From Vibrio orientalis CIP 102891 = ATCC 33934 (GTDB taxonomy: Bacteria > Pseudomonadota > Gammaproteobacteria > Enterobacterales > Vibrionaceae): a DNA stretch of 64,000 nt. Location: assembly GCF_000176235.1 (NCBI RefSeq), contig NZ_ACZV01000005.1, positions 744,001 through 808,000 of the forward strand, read 5' to 3'. Numbering within the stretch: the stretch's first letter is position 1; each line of letters opens with the position of its first letter. The notes under the pieces are model-generated. The model made no database searches and had not been told where the DNA came from. It was given only the letters and a program-made list of their open reading frames with translations. The position numbers and the translations under genes are program-made. Shown here one piece after another: positions 52,404-60,905 of the stretch.

Positions 52404-52625
52404 ATGAGCCAAGAGCAACCCCAAAACCCACTACACGGTTTGACCTTAGAAAAAATCCTTGTGCGATTACAAGAGCATTACGGATGGGAAGGCTTAGATG
52501 CAGAAATACAAATCAATTGTTTCTATAATAATCCATCAATTAAGTCCTCTCTAAAGTTCTTACGACGAACTCAGTGGGCAAGAGATAAGGTCGAAGCCTT
52601 GTATATTGAGACTTTTTGTAAGTAG
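52404..52625 (+). CDS. VF530 (DUF2132) family DNA-binding protein
   Basis: A 73-residue protein matching the VF530 family: [20 protein letters not shown], then [20 protein letters not shown] and [10 protein letters not shown]. The Vibrio fischeri member has a solved structure and binds DNA; its role is not known. The ATG at 52404 begins the conserved part. Confidence 0.92.
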   Translation: MSQEQPQNPLHGLTLEKILVRLQEHYGWEGLDAEIQINCFYNNPSIKSSLKFLRRTQWARDKVEALYIETFCK

Positions 52626-52818
52626 ACATATCGCTACATTTGCGAGAAATATGCCTGAGTGACCACGGAGGGCTGTCAGGTGAAATTGCTACAGCTTCCC
52701 AATCGACAAATTCTAAGTCTGAATTATTTAGACTCCGCCAAAACTGGAGTCTTGCTCTCACTCGTCGCTGTTCAGATGTTCTAGTCTATAGCCAACAGAC
52801 AATGTAAAGGAGTTGGTT

Positions 52819-53199
52819 ATGAATACAGAGCGTCATGGCATTACCGTCGGTATTGAGCGTATAAACTCTCAATCTATTCTCGTCTTTAAAGTGACCGGAA
52901 AGCTTACCCATAGCGATTATCAAGCTATTACTCCAGTTCTCGACTCAACACTTCAAGCTGTAAATGCTGAACATATTAAGATGCTTGTTGATATCACCGA
53001 GTTTTCAGGCTGGGAGCTACGCGCAGCGTGGGATGATTTTGAACTGGGCTTAAAGCTCGGTTTCAAACTAGAGAAAGTTGCGATCTATGGTGACAAAAAT
53101 TGGCAAGAGTTGGCGTCAAAAGTTGGCGGGTGGTTTATCTCTGGAGATATGCGTTCATTTGGTGACTATCAGTCTGCAATTGAGTGGCTAACCGATTAG
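52819..53199 (+). CDS. SpoIIAA-like (STAS-type) protein
   Basis: A 126-residue protein of the SpoIIAA-like family: ILVFKVTGKLTHSDYQAITP, VDITEFSGWELRAAWDDFEL and KVAIYGDKNWQELASKVGGW. Such proteins have a STAS-like fold; ligand unknown. AAGGAG 6 bases before the ATG at 52819 decides the start over TTG at 52813. Confidence 0.88.
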   Translation: MNTERHGITVGIERINSQSILVFKVTGKLTHSDYQAITPVLDSTLQAVNAEHIKMLVDITEFSGWELRAAWDDFELGLKLGFKLEKVAIYGDKNWQELASKVGGWFISGDMRSFGDYQSAIEWLTD

Positions 53200-53333
53200 C
53201 GCTTGAGGTGCTTACTATTTGAAATGTCGATTTCTCTTGATTGTATGATTGTTCTGGTTTATAAAATGTTTTTCAAGCTTAACTCTATGATTATATTAGT
53301 TTTTACTAGCCTTTAATAACATGGAGAAAGGCG

Positions 53334-53750
53334 ATGAGAAGTAACATTGATGGCAAAAGGCTAGTGGACCGAATTCGTAAGTATTACAAGGCGGACGACT
53401 TTCAAGTGAGCGATGACGGCTTGTCCGTTGGCAAAGACTTCTATGGTTTGAACAAAATAAAACGTGTAGAGGTGCGTCAGTTAGGCTGGAGAGAAAATGC
53501 AGTGAATATTGTTTCACTCGCTTTGGTTCTTTCAGCGGCGACTTGGGCGTTTGTTCCACAATTCGGACTCATTGCGTTGGCTCTTACCTTCGTTATCGGT
53601 TTTTCTTGCTGGCGGAAGTATGAGCTAAGAGCGGAGTTTATAGGTACGGATGAAACCGGAGACCATTGGGTAGCAATCGCTCGAGGCTGTACGAAAGAAG
53701 AGTATAGCGTCTTTAAAGAGGTTGAGCGTACCATGCGCAATCAGGTGTAG
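53334..53750 (+). CDS. Membrane protein with central hydrophobic hairpin
   Basis: A 138-residue protein. Two segments (about 64-82 and 86-101, including IVSLALVLSAATWAFVPQFG) form a membrane hairpin, with cytoplasmic N- and C-terminal parts. Not recognised. A terminator follows. Confidence 0.7.
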   Translation: MRSNIDGKRLVDRIRKYYKADDFQVSDDGLSVGKDFYGLNKIKRVEVRQLGWRENAVNIVSLALVLSAATWAFVPQFGLIALALTFVIGFSCWRKYELRAEFIGTDETGDHWVAIARGCTKEEYSVFKEVERTMRNQV

Positions 53751-53753
53751 TAG

Positions 53754-53787
53754 AAAGCTCGTCATTTTATATGGCGGGCTTTTTGTT
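53754..53787 (+). terminator. Rho-independent terminator
   Basis: AAAGCTCGTCAT and ATGGCGGGCTTT pair with two G-U pairs around TTTAT, followed by TTTTTGTT. Confidence 0.85.
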
Positions 53788-53839
53788 GTTCTGGGATAAA
53801 TTATCGTTCAACTTGTCTAAAGGTGGAGAGTTTTGCGAT

Positions 53840-54052
53840 TTACTTAAGGAGTCGCTCAGATCGGCTACCTAGAATAGAGACGGATTGTGCGTTTGAGGCT
53901 CGGTCAAAATGCACATTGACTCGAACACCCGCTTTTTCAAATATGACGTCGTCAAAGTCGGTCATGGCTATCTTGAAACCTTTACTCGCGAATAAGCTGG
54001 TGACCTGAGTTCGTTGGCCAATTTCTAACGCTGATGAAAGCAACTTGTCCAT
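53840..54052 (-). CDS. Small hypothetical protein
   Basis: A 70-residue basic protein (MDKLLSSALEIGQRTQVTSL start, RSERLLK end). AAGGAGG lies 8 bases before the start at 54052, a strong site. Not recognised, but the ribosome site and its place between convergent and divergent signals support it. Confidence 0.65.
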   Translation of the reverse strand: MDKLLSSALEIGQRTQVTSLFASKGFKIAMTDFDDVIFEKAGVRVNVHFDRASNAQSVSILGSRSERLLK

Positions 54053-54220
54053 AATCATCTCCTCCTTAGTTAATCTGTTGCAGATAAAGCGTAGTATGAA
54101 AATGAATGCTTATACAACTTTAGTTGATTCTATATGCAATGAAACAGGCTCATATTACTCGCCTAAGGTGCAATTAGGCTTTACCATAGGGGTCAATAGT
54201 CACTGAATAAAGAGATAGTT

Positions 54221-54559
54221 ATGTCGTTTCCTCCTTGTCCAAATTGTTCCTCTGAATATGTGTATCAAGATCAAAGTAACTTAGTGTGTCCTGAGTGTGC
54301 GTATGAATGGAACCCTGAGGAAATCGCTGCAGAGAAAAAAGCCAATGCAATCAAAGATGTGAATGGAGCGGTACTTGAGCAAGGTGATAAGGTTACGTTC
54401 ATTAAAGATCTCAAAGTGAAAGGAAGTTCGGCGGTGCTAAAGATTGGCACCAAAGCGACCATTCGACGCATTGTTGAAGGCAAAGATCATCAACTTGATT
54501 GTAAATTGGATAAAGGCGGCGAGATGATGGTCACCGCGAAATATGTCAAAAAAGCTTAA
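54221..54559 (+). CDS. yjdM: YjdM (PhnA-like) zinc-ribbon protein
   Basis: A 112-residue protein. The N-terminal zinc ribbon has C6, C9, C23 and C26 (CPNC, CPEC); the C-terminal SH3-like part reads DVNGAVLEQGDKVTFIKDLK and ends GEMMVTAKYVKK. This is the PhnA/YjdM family, historically tied to phosphonate use but not an established phosphonate enzyme. Confidence 0.93.
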   Translation: MSFPPCPNCSSEYVYQDQSNLVCPECAYEWNPEEIAAEKKANAIKDVNGAVLEQGDKVTFIKDLKVKGSSAVLKIGTKATIRRIVEGKDHQLDCKLDKGGEMMVTAKYVKKA

Positions 54560-54596
54560 ACATATTCTATTATTCAAAGCCAATTCGATAGAGAAA

Positions 54597-54624
54597 CGCC
54601 TCAATCACTTATGTGACTGAGGCG
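54597..54624. terminator. Bidirectional terminator
   Basis: CGCCTCAATCAC and GTGACTGAGGCG form a 12-bp stem with one mismatch and a TTAT loop, followed by CTTTTATT; it separates convergent yjdM and the M32 peptidase gene. Confidence 0.85.
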
Positions 54625-54643
54625 CTTTTATTGTTAGTGAGAG

Positions 54644-56125
54644 TTATAGGTAACGACTTGACAGGTGCTGCTTAAAGTAAGCTGAGTTCAGCGTTTCACC
54701 CGTTGCTTGTTTCACTAACTCATCGGTTGTTAGTAGGCTGCCTTTACTCCAGATATTGTCTGATAACCAAGTAAATATTGGGCTCAAGTCTCCGCTACGA
54801 ATCGCACCATCAACATCGACGCTTTGCTTCATTGACGCCATAAATTGCGCCGCATACATAGCGCCTAAGGTATAAGAAGGGAAGTAGCCGAATGCGCCGT
54901 CTGTCCAGTGAATGTCCTGCATACAGCCGTTCTTGTAATTGCCTTGAGTTGATAAGCCAAGGTATTGCTGCATTTTGCTATCCCACAGCTCAGGGACATC
55001 AGTGTGCTTGATGTTACCATTGATAAGATCTCGTTCGATCTCATAACGTAAAATAACGTGAGCAGGGTAGGTGAGCTCATCAGCATCAACTCGGATAAAG
55101 TCTTTCTTCACTCGGGTATACAGTTTCTGGAAGTTATCTTGGGTGAACAGCGCTTTGTCATGTTGAGTAAAGTGTTTACCTGCAAGCTGAGCAAGATGCT
55201 CGATAAAGGCATCACTTCGGCCAACCTGCATCTCAAAAAACAGTGATTGCGATTCGTGAATACCCATTGAACGTGCTTCGCCCGAAGGCAGTCCAGCGAG
55301 TGCAGTAGGAAGGCCTTGTTCGTAACGAGCATGACCCGTTTCGTGGACAATGCCCATTAATGATTGAACAAACTCGTTCTCATCGTAACGAGTGGTGATC
55401 CTTACATCACTCGGTACACCGCCACAAAATGGGTGCACGCTTTCATCTAATCGACCGTGTTCGAAGTCAAATTGCAACAGCTTCATCACTTCTAAACCAA
55501 GCGCTTTCTGCTTGCTGGTCTCAAACGTACCTTGTGGCTCAATGAAGTGCTCACTTGATTGCTTTTCGATGACTTGATCAATCAGATCCGGTAGCCAGGT
55601 TTTTACATCGTTAAACAGTACGTCAAGAGACTCAGAGCTCGTGCCCGGCTCATAAATATCAAGCATGGCGTCGTAAGGGGTTAGGTTATTCGCCTCTGCT
55701 CTTATTTGCGCTTCTTCTTGAGATAGCTTAACCACTTCTGCCCAGTTCTTTTCGAACCCTTGCCAGTCGTTATCGCCGCGTTGGCTACGCCATGCATGTT
55801 CACATTTTGAACCGGCTAACGATTTCGCTTGCACCAAAGACTCAGGAAGTAAGTTTGCCTGCTGCCACTGACGCTTAAGCTCTCTTAGCGTTGCACTGTC
55901 TTGAGTGTTGAGAGTGTCTTGTTCAGCTTGAGCAAACCAATCAGCAAGCTGTGGCTGTGTATGAAGAGAGTGGATATGAACCGATAGCTCAGCAACCGCG
56001 TTGCTGCGAGCCTCATTACCGCCAGAGGGCATCACAGCTGCTTGATCCCAACCGACGATTGCAGCTAGGTGTTCAAAGTGAGATATTTTCTGAGAATGGG
56101 CTACTAATTTGTTGAATGCGCTCAT
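54644..56125 (-). CDS. M32-family metallocarboxypeptidase
   Basis: A 493-residue carboxypeptidase of the Taq type, removing C-terminal residues from peptides in the cytoplasm. Signature motifs are all present: HPFCGGVPSDVRITTRY, HETGHARYEQ with zinc ligands H261 and H265 and catalytic E262, RVDADELTYPAHVILRYEIE and YFPSYTLGAMYAAQ. Length is normal for the family. It is divergent from the LysE-type gene. Confidence 0.95.
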   Translation of the reverse strand: MSAFNKLVAHSQKISHFEHLAAIVGWDQAAVMPSGGNEARSNAVAELSVHIHSLHTQPQLADWFAQAEQDTLNTQDSATLRELKRQWQQANLLPESLVQAKSLAGSKCEHAWRSQRGDNDWQGFEKNWAEVVKLSQEEAQIRAEANNLTPYDAMLDIYEPGTSSESLDVLFNDVKTWLPDLIDQVIEKQSSEHFIEPQGTFETSKQKALGLEVMKLLQFDFEHGRLDESVHPFCGGVPSDVRITTRYDENEFVQSLMGIVHETGHARYEQGLPTALAGLPSGEARSMGIHESQSLFFEMQVGRSDAFIEHLAQLAGKHFTQHDKALFTQDNFQKLYTRVKKDFIRVDADELTYPAHVILRYEIERDLINGNIKHTDVPELWDSKMQQYLGLSTQGNYKNGCMQDIHWTDGAFGYFPSYTLGAMYAAQFMASMKQSVDVDGAIRSGDLSPIFTWLSDNIWSKGSLLTTDELVKQATGETLNSAYFKQHLSSRYL

Positions 56126-56312
56126 AAATCGCCTTCCGTGACTGGATAAAAAACAAAGTCTACCAACCTAAAGCGGGTAGACCAAGTTATTAGATCTTGT
56201 TTTATCCAATGTTGCTGAGTTGCAAGTCTGTTTCTTGTATTATTGCTAAATCGGGGCAAGACGGTTCAATATCGACATAGTTCGCCCTTTAGCCACTGTC
56301 ATAGGAGTTGAC

Positions 56313-56939
56313 GTGTTCAATAATTTTGAAGCTTTTTTGTTAGCGATAACCATCCTTACACTGACGCCGGGTTTGGACACCGCGCTGGTGGTGCGTAACT
56401 CCTCACGCGGAGGTTTTGCCGATGGCGCGACAACCAGTTTGGGGATTTGTCTTGGCCTTTTTGTTCATGCCACGTTTTCTGCGGTGGGCATTTCTGCCAT
56501 TTTAGCTCAGTCAGCCGAGCTGTTTAATCTTGTAAAGATGGTTGGTGCGGCATACCTGATTTGGTTAGGAATAACGACACTAAGAAGTGTTTGGAAAGGG
56601 GAAGTCGGATCGTTGGCGACAGAGTGCGCGCACAAACGAATCGATGTTAAGCGCTCACTGAGAGAAGGCTTTCTTTCTAATGTCCTCAACCCTAAAACCG
56701 CGGTATTTTATTTGGCGTTTTTACCTCAATTCATTAATCCTGAAGGTTCGGCATTTGTGCAATCTTGCTTGATGGCGAGTATCCACTTTGTGATTGCGAT
56801 GATCTGGCAATGTGGATTGGCTGGATTGCTAAACTCGGCAAAGAGTTTGTTGAAAAGTGCGACCTTTATGAAAAGGATGGAAATGACGACCGGAGCAGTC
56901 TTAGTCGGCTTAGGAATAAAACTGATGGTGGAAGAATAA
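56313..56939 (+). CDS. LysE/RhtB-family exporter
   Basis: A 208-residue inner-membrane protein with the LysE-family start: LLAITILTLTPGLDTALVVR (about 9-28), GLGICLGLF-like second segment, MVGAAYLIWLGI and NVLNPKTAVFYLAFLPQF. Such proteins export amino acids or homoserine lactone-like compounds. The start is GTG with AGGAG upstream. Confidence 0.92.
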   Translation: MFNNFEAFLLAITILTLTPGLDTALVVRNSSRGGFADGATTSLGICLGLFVHATFSAVGISAILAQSAELFNLVKMVGAAYLIWLGITTLRSVWKGEVGSLATECAHKRIDVKRSLREGFLSNVLNPKTAVFYLAFLPQFINPEGSAFVQSCLMASIHFVIAMIWQCGLAGLLNSAKSLLKSATFMKRMEMTTGAVLVGLGIKLMVEE

Positions 56940-56943
56940 AAAA

Positions 56944-56967
56944 AAACAGCGACTTAGGTCGCTGTTT
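56944..56967. terminator. Bidirectional terminator
   Basis: AAACAGCGAC and GTCGCTGTTT form a perfect 10-bp stem with a TTAG loop, flanked by A- and T-runs, between the convergent LysE-type and AGCS genes. Confidence 0.92.
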
Positions 56968-56977
56968 CTTTTTCTGG

Positions 56978-58351
56978 CTAGTTTTGCAATTGTGGCTCTT
57001 TCAGGGTGTTAACACTGGCTGCAAAGTACTGTTTGGTTTCTTCAATGACTACTTGACGAAGTGCGATGAGACCAATCAAGTTTGGAATTGCCATCAAGCC
57101 GTTAACGATATCGGCAATAATCCAAATCATATCGAGGTGAAGAAAAGCACCTGAGGCAACTAAAGCGACAAAGATAAATTTGTAAGGTAATACCGCTTTA
57201 GTACCAAAAAGATACACAACGCAGCGCTCACCGTAGTAGTTCCAACCCAGAATCGTTGTAAATGCGAAGAAGATTAAGCCGATAGAAACTAGCATTGGGC
57301 CAAATGTTTGCGCATTAAGGCCAACAGCAAAAGCATGCGTCGTCATCGCTGCGCCAGCGAAATCACTTTGCCATGCACCTGTTAGGATCAACGCTAGGCC
57401 CGTCATGGTACAGATGATAATGGTATCGAAAAACGTACCTGTCATCGAGATCAGCCCTTGTTTAACACATGAGTCTGTTTTTGCTGCCGCCGCTGCCATT
57501 GGTGCACTGCCAAGACCAGATTCGTTAGAAAATACGCCGCGTGCAATGCCCGACTGAATAGCCAGCATAATACTTGCACCTAGGAAGCCACCCGTTGCTG
57601 CTGTTGAGGTAAACGCAGAAACGAGAACCAATTCTACCGCATCAAGCAGCTTATCTGCGTTCATGATGATAACGCTTAAGCAGGCAAGAACATAGAACAG
57701 CGCCATCGTCGGAACGACCTTACCGGCAACATTTGCGATGGATTTAATACCCCCAAGCGTAACGAAGGCAACGAGAAGGGTTAATACACTTGCTGAAATT
57801 TCGCGTGAGACACCAAAAGAGATCTCGCTTGCATCCAAAATCGCGTTTACCTGAGGGAAGGTACCAATACCGAAGCAGGCAACGCCTAAAGCAAAGACCG
57901 CAAACATAACGGCGAGTGCCTTTGAGCCCACACCATATTGCAGGTAGTACATTGGGCCACCGATCATCTGACCGTTGCTGTCTTGTTGGCGGTATTTTAC
58001 TGCCAACAAGCATTCAGCGTATTTTGTCGCCATGCCGAATAATGCTGCCAGCCACATCCAAAATAGTGCGCCTGGGCCACCTAGTTTGATTGCGGTTGCA
58101 ACGCCGACAATATTACCAGTACCAATGGTTGCGGATAGAGCAGTGCATAACGCGGCGAAGCTGGAAACGTCGCCTTGCTTATTAGAGTCCTCTTTACTGA
58201 AGACCATTTTGAGGGCAGTAGGTAGGTGTCGAAACTGTAGTAGGCCTAAGCGAAAAGTGAAATAGACACCAGTACCAACTAGCAATATAAGCAGTGGTGG
58301 GCCCCAGACAAAATTGTCGATTGTTTTAAGTAAAGATTGTAAGTTATCCAT
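56978..58351 (-). CDS. AGCS-family sodium:alanine/glycine symporter
   Basis: A 457-residue inner-membrane carrier. The AGCS signature FAALCTALSATIGTGNIVGV, then GGPGALFWMWLAALFGMATKYAE, is present, and hydrophobic segments are spread along the protein. It takes up alanine or glycine with sodium. A tandem glycine riboswitch in its leader suggests glycine is a substrate and that expression rises with glycine. Confidence 0.95.
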   Translation of the reverse strand: MDNLQSLLKTIDNFVWGPPLLILLVGTGVYFTFRLGLLQFRHLPTALKMVFSKEDSNKQGDVSSFAALCTALSATIGTGNIVGVATAIKLGGPGALFWMWLAALFGMATKYAECLLAVKYRQQDSNGQMIGGPMYYLQYGVGSKALAVMFAVFALGVACFGIGTFPQVNAILDASEISFGVSREISASVLTLLVAFVTLGGIKSIANVAGKVVPTMALFYVLACLSVIIMNADKLLDAVELVLVSAFTSTAATGGFLGASIMLAIQSGIARGVFSNESGLGSAPMAAAAAKTDSCVKQGLISMTGTFFDTIIICTMTGLALILTGAWQSDFAGAAMTTHAFAVGLNAQTFGPMLVSIGLIFFAFTTILGWNYYGERCVVYLFGTKAVLPYKFIFVALVASGAFLHLDMIWIIADIVNGLMAIPNLIGLIALRQVVIEETKQYFAASVNTLKEPQLQN

Positions 58352-58451
58352 GATTTCCCCTTAAGTGATAATGCTTATTTAAGGAGAAGAGTGAAAGCGC
58401 AGAGATCGCGGATCTCTGGTATTGATGCACAGCAAACGCCATGCAGCAGAA

Positions 58452-58676
58452 TAGGTCTTTCCACTCCTCTGTCCTTTTGCCTGAGAGTTTCACACTACCA
58501 ATTAGGGTAGAGCTTGCTCCTTCGGCGACCGCTTTCTACAACAAAGTAGTACGGTTCTCTCCAGAGGTTCCTCCAACGACAGTCCTCGCCACAATGTGGC
58601 ACCTGAAAGATTTACTTCTTCGGTAGGTTATTCTTACCAAATGTTAAAATTTGGTAAATAACCACTCTCCTGCAGT
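58452..58676 (-). promoter_or_regulatory. Tandem glycine riboswitch
   Basis: On the - strand two aptamers follow each other. The first has CCGAAGAAGTAAA, CTTTCAGGTGCC and GAGGACTGT; the second has CTGGAGAGAACCG, CGCCGAAGGAGCAAGCTC, AACTCTCAGGCAAAAGGACAGAGG-type core elements. They lie 100 bases before the symporter ATG. A CAGAGATC-gcg-GATCTCTG hairpin at 58400-58418 is a candidate expression platform. Confidence 0.92.
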
Positions 58677-58989
58677 CTTCATCGGAACGATTATCCAACT
58701 AGTGGATAAAAGTTAGTCAACAGTTCTGAAATAGTGCTGACGTGTGAACTTTATCATTCTTTTGGTGTAATTCAACCAAAAAATCATATCAATTAGCAAT
58801 AATTGGTTGACTTGTTTCTGAGGGTTTTAAGGATATGGTTGGGTCATAATGACTACATTTGTTTTTGTGTCAATATGACCTTTTTGGGCTTTGGTTTTTT
58901 CTAGTTTATTGTTTTTTAAGGTTTTGTTTTTTGGCAAGGAATCTGCAATAGGAGAGGTAAAACATAATAACGATTTAAGTGAGGTCGAT
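58677..58989. other. Intergenic region without recognised gene
   Basis: A/T-rich. It should contain the divergent promoters for the riboswitch transcript (leftward) and the small membrane gene at 58990 (rightward). I see no gene or repeat in it. Confidence 0.6.
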
Positions 58990-59232
58990 ATGATTGCTCA
59001 ACCAACGAAAAAAACTTTCAGTTTATTACTTTCTTACGCCAACATTGCCTTATTGGTTACGATGTTCGCTTTGATTGTGAGTGTGCTGATTTCCTACCCT
59101 TATGCTGACGCCTTCTCTTTGCATCAACAAATTGCAGCTCATATAAGTACGATTGTGATCGCCGCTTTTTTGAAAGTCAGCTACGTCCTTAGATGTCTTG
59201 CACAGTATAATTTAGGTTTAGAAGTCAGATAA
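58990..59232 (+). CDS. Small membrane protein
   Basis: An 80-residue protein with two membrane segments (about 10-35 and 46-66). GAGGT precedes the ATG at 58990, which is preferred over the longer frame from 58891. Unknown function. Confidence 0.7.
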   Translation: MIAQPTKKTFSLLLSYANIALLVTMFALIVSVLISYPYADAFSLHQQIAAHISTIVIAAFLKVSYVLRCLAQYNLGLEVR

Positions 59233-59241
59233 CAGATAAAA

Positions 59242-59266
59242 AAATAGCGCCGTTATGGCGCTATTT
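59242..59266. terminator. Bidirectional terminator
   Basis: AAATAGCGCC and GGCGCTATTT form a perfect 10-bp stem with a GTTAT loop, flanked by A- and T-runs. Confidence 0.92.
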
Positions 59267-59270
59267 TTAT

Positions 59271-59609
59271 TTAGAAGTAGTTAGCATCAACGAGTTCGCT
59301 CGTTTTTACGGATGTCACTTCTTCACGAGCTTCTAACCAAGCGACAACTTGCGCTTTTTGCTCATTAGTCACATCGGCATAACGTTCAGTGCAGCATAGG
59401 AAACCTTCAAAAAGTTCAAGGCCGCCACCACCGAAACACAAGCCAAGAGCGTCGACATAATCAATGAAGTCATCGACAAATGTATCGTAACGTTCGAAGT
59501 CGCTGATCGTCGTTTCACAGCTTAGTTCGAAACCAAGCATTGCAAACTCACCTAAGAACAGTTTTTTCTGAATACGACGTTTTTTATTGTCTAATTTGTA
59601 TGGTTTCAT
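59271..59609 (-). CDS. yggL: YggL-family protein
   Basis: A 112-residue protein of the YggL (DUF469) family: KKRRIQKKLFLGEFAMLGFE, then DDFIDYVDALGLCFGGGGLE and AWLEAREEVTSVKTSELVDA-type end. E. coli YggL associates with the 50S ribosomal subunit. Only five bases separate its stop from the terminator stem. Confidence 0.93.
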   Translation of the reverse strand: MKPYKLDNKKRRIQKKLFLGEFAMLGFELSCETTISDFERYDTFVDDFIDYVDALGLCFGGGGLELFEGFLCCTERYADVTNEQKAQVVAWLEAREEVTSVKTSELVDANYF

Positions 59610-59831
59610 TCTAATATCTCATTGATAATTGTGAGTCCTTTATACCCCAAATTCCCCTTGCCACCAAATTAAATGCTAGCTTGCTTACGGTAGTTGATGA
59701 ATGTTTGCTCTGTTAGTGCGACTTTGACCCAGAGTGGTCACTCTACTCGACAAGAAACCTACGCAATTCTGACTATTTAGCGACAAAAATGGTATAAAGT
59801 AAGAAGTAGAAAGTCTGCCTAAGGAGAGGTT

Positions 59832-59990
59832 ATGACAAGGTTATTAGCTATAGTATTTTTGATTGCGTTAGCTTATGTGCTGATACGTTATCGAACCAGC
59901 GAGAAGCTACAAAAATACGTTGTTATTACTATGGTATCTGGCTTTTTAATCTATACCGCGACATTAATGGTCACAGAACTCATCCGCTAA
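59832..59990 (+). CDS. Short two-pass membrane protein
   Basis: A 52-residue protein (MTRLLAIVFLIALAYVLIRY start, TATLMVTELIR end) with two membrane segments. AAGGAGAGGT precedes the ATG. It ends 17 bases before the coiled-coil protein gene, so the two are likely cotranscribed. Function unknown. Confidence 0.75.
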   Translation: MTRLLAIVFLIALAYVLIRYRTSEKLQKYVVITMVSGFLIYTATLMVTELIR

Positions 59991-60007
59991 CGACTTGGAG
60001 CAAAGAA

Positions 60008-60742
60008 TTGAACGAACAAACTGATAGCCAAGAAAATGATGACGTTGTTGTCATCGAAGAGCGAGATAAACGTACTCAGATATATATCGTTATTGCTGGC
60101 GTTTTAGGCTTGGCATTAGGGGGCTTGATTGGCTCAACGTTAACGGCGAAAAAATGGGAAGAGACCTACCATACGTTAGAGCAGCAATATCAAACTCTAG
60201 CTGCTGACAAGAATCAGATGGCCGTTCGCGTCGAAGAAAAAGTTGCTAAGGTGGATGATGAAGTTGAGCAAAAGCTGCAGTTAGCAATCCAAGAGCAACA
60301 AGACGCTCACCAAGTGTCAATGAGCAAGCTTGAGCTGCAAGTGGAAGAGCTGGAGAAAGTGAACCTTTCGCTTGAGCAGCAAGTCGCGAATCAGCGAGAG
60401 CAACTTGAAACCGTGAACTCGAAAAACAGCAAACTGAACCGTCAGGCTGATATGCAGGCGACCATGCTTGAACGTTCAAGAGAGTTGTTCCAGCAAGAGC
60501 TCAAAGTGAAACAAGAGCTCGAAGCGTTAGAAAAAGAGCGCGACGACCTCGCTCCTAAATTGGTTACGCTGAAAAAAGAGTGTGATGTCTACCTTGAGGG
60601 AACGTCTTGGGACGCGAAATCAGATGCATGCGATAAGCAAGATGAAGCGAACTCTCGTTTGAGTCAAATAGAGCAAATGATTCGAGTTCACCAAATGGAC
60701 TTAAAACAGATGCGAGCGCTGTCAGAAGAGCTTGGCCTGTAG
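60008..60742 (+). CDS. Membrane-anchored coiled-coil protein
   Basis: A 244-residue protein with a TTG start and GGAG upstream. A single membrane segment (IYIVIAGVLGLALGGLIGST, about 25-44) is followed by a coiled coil over nearly all of the rest (about 47-180 and a short final helix). Such proteins may act as envelope tethers or scaffolds. Function unknown. Confidence 0.75.
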   Translation: MNEQTDSQENDDVVVIEERDKRTQIYIVIAGVLGLALGGLIGSTLTAKKWEETYHTLEQQYQTLAADKNQMAVRVEEKVAKVDDEVEQKLQLAIQEQQDAHQVSMSKLELQVEELEKVNLSLEQQVANQREQLETVNSKNSKLNRQADMQATMLERSRELFQQELKVKQELEALEKERDDLAPKLVTLKKECDVYLEGTSWDAKSDACDKQDEANSRLSQIEQMIRVHQMDLKQMRALSEELGL

Positions 60743-60777
60743 GTATCGTTCACAACTAATCAGTCAATATCAATATA

Positions 60778-60799
60778 AAGCGCCTAATTAGGCGCTTTT
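60778..60799. terminator. Rho-independent terminator
   Basis: AAAGCGCC-TAATTA-GGCGCTTT is fully palindromic and followed by a T-run. Confidence 0.92.
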
Positions 60800-60905
60800 T
60801 TTGTGTGTCGTTAAGTTTAAATAGAACAATATATTCATTTCGTTCTCTCGAAGTTTCGATTTTGCGCTACTGTTTATATGAGCAGAGGGATTGGTAAGGC
60901 ATAGG

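Noticed and set aside
52731..52751. GACTCC/GGAGTC hairpin as terminator of VF530
   Set aside because: Only six base pairs and no T-run.
56158..56182. Hairpin GTCTACC/GGTAGAC in front of the M32 peptidase gene
   Set aside because: Seven pairs with a long loop and no known regulatory class.
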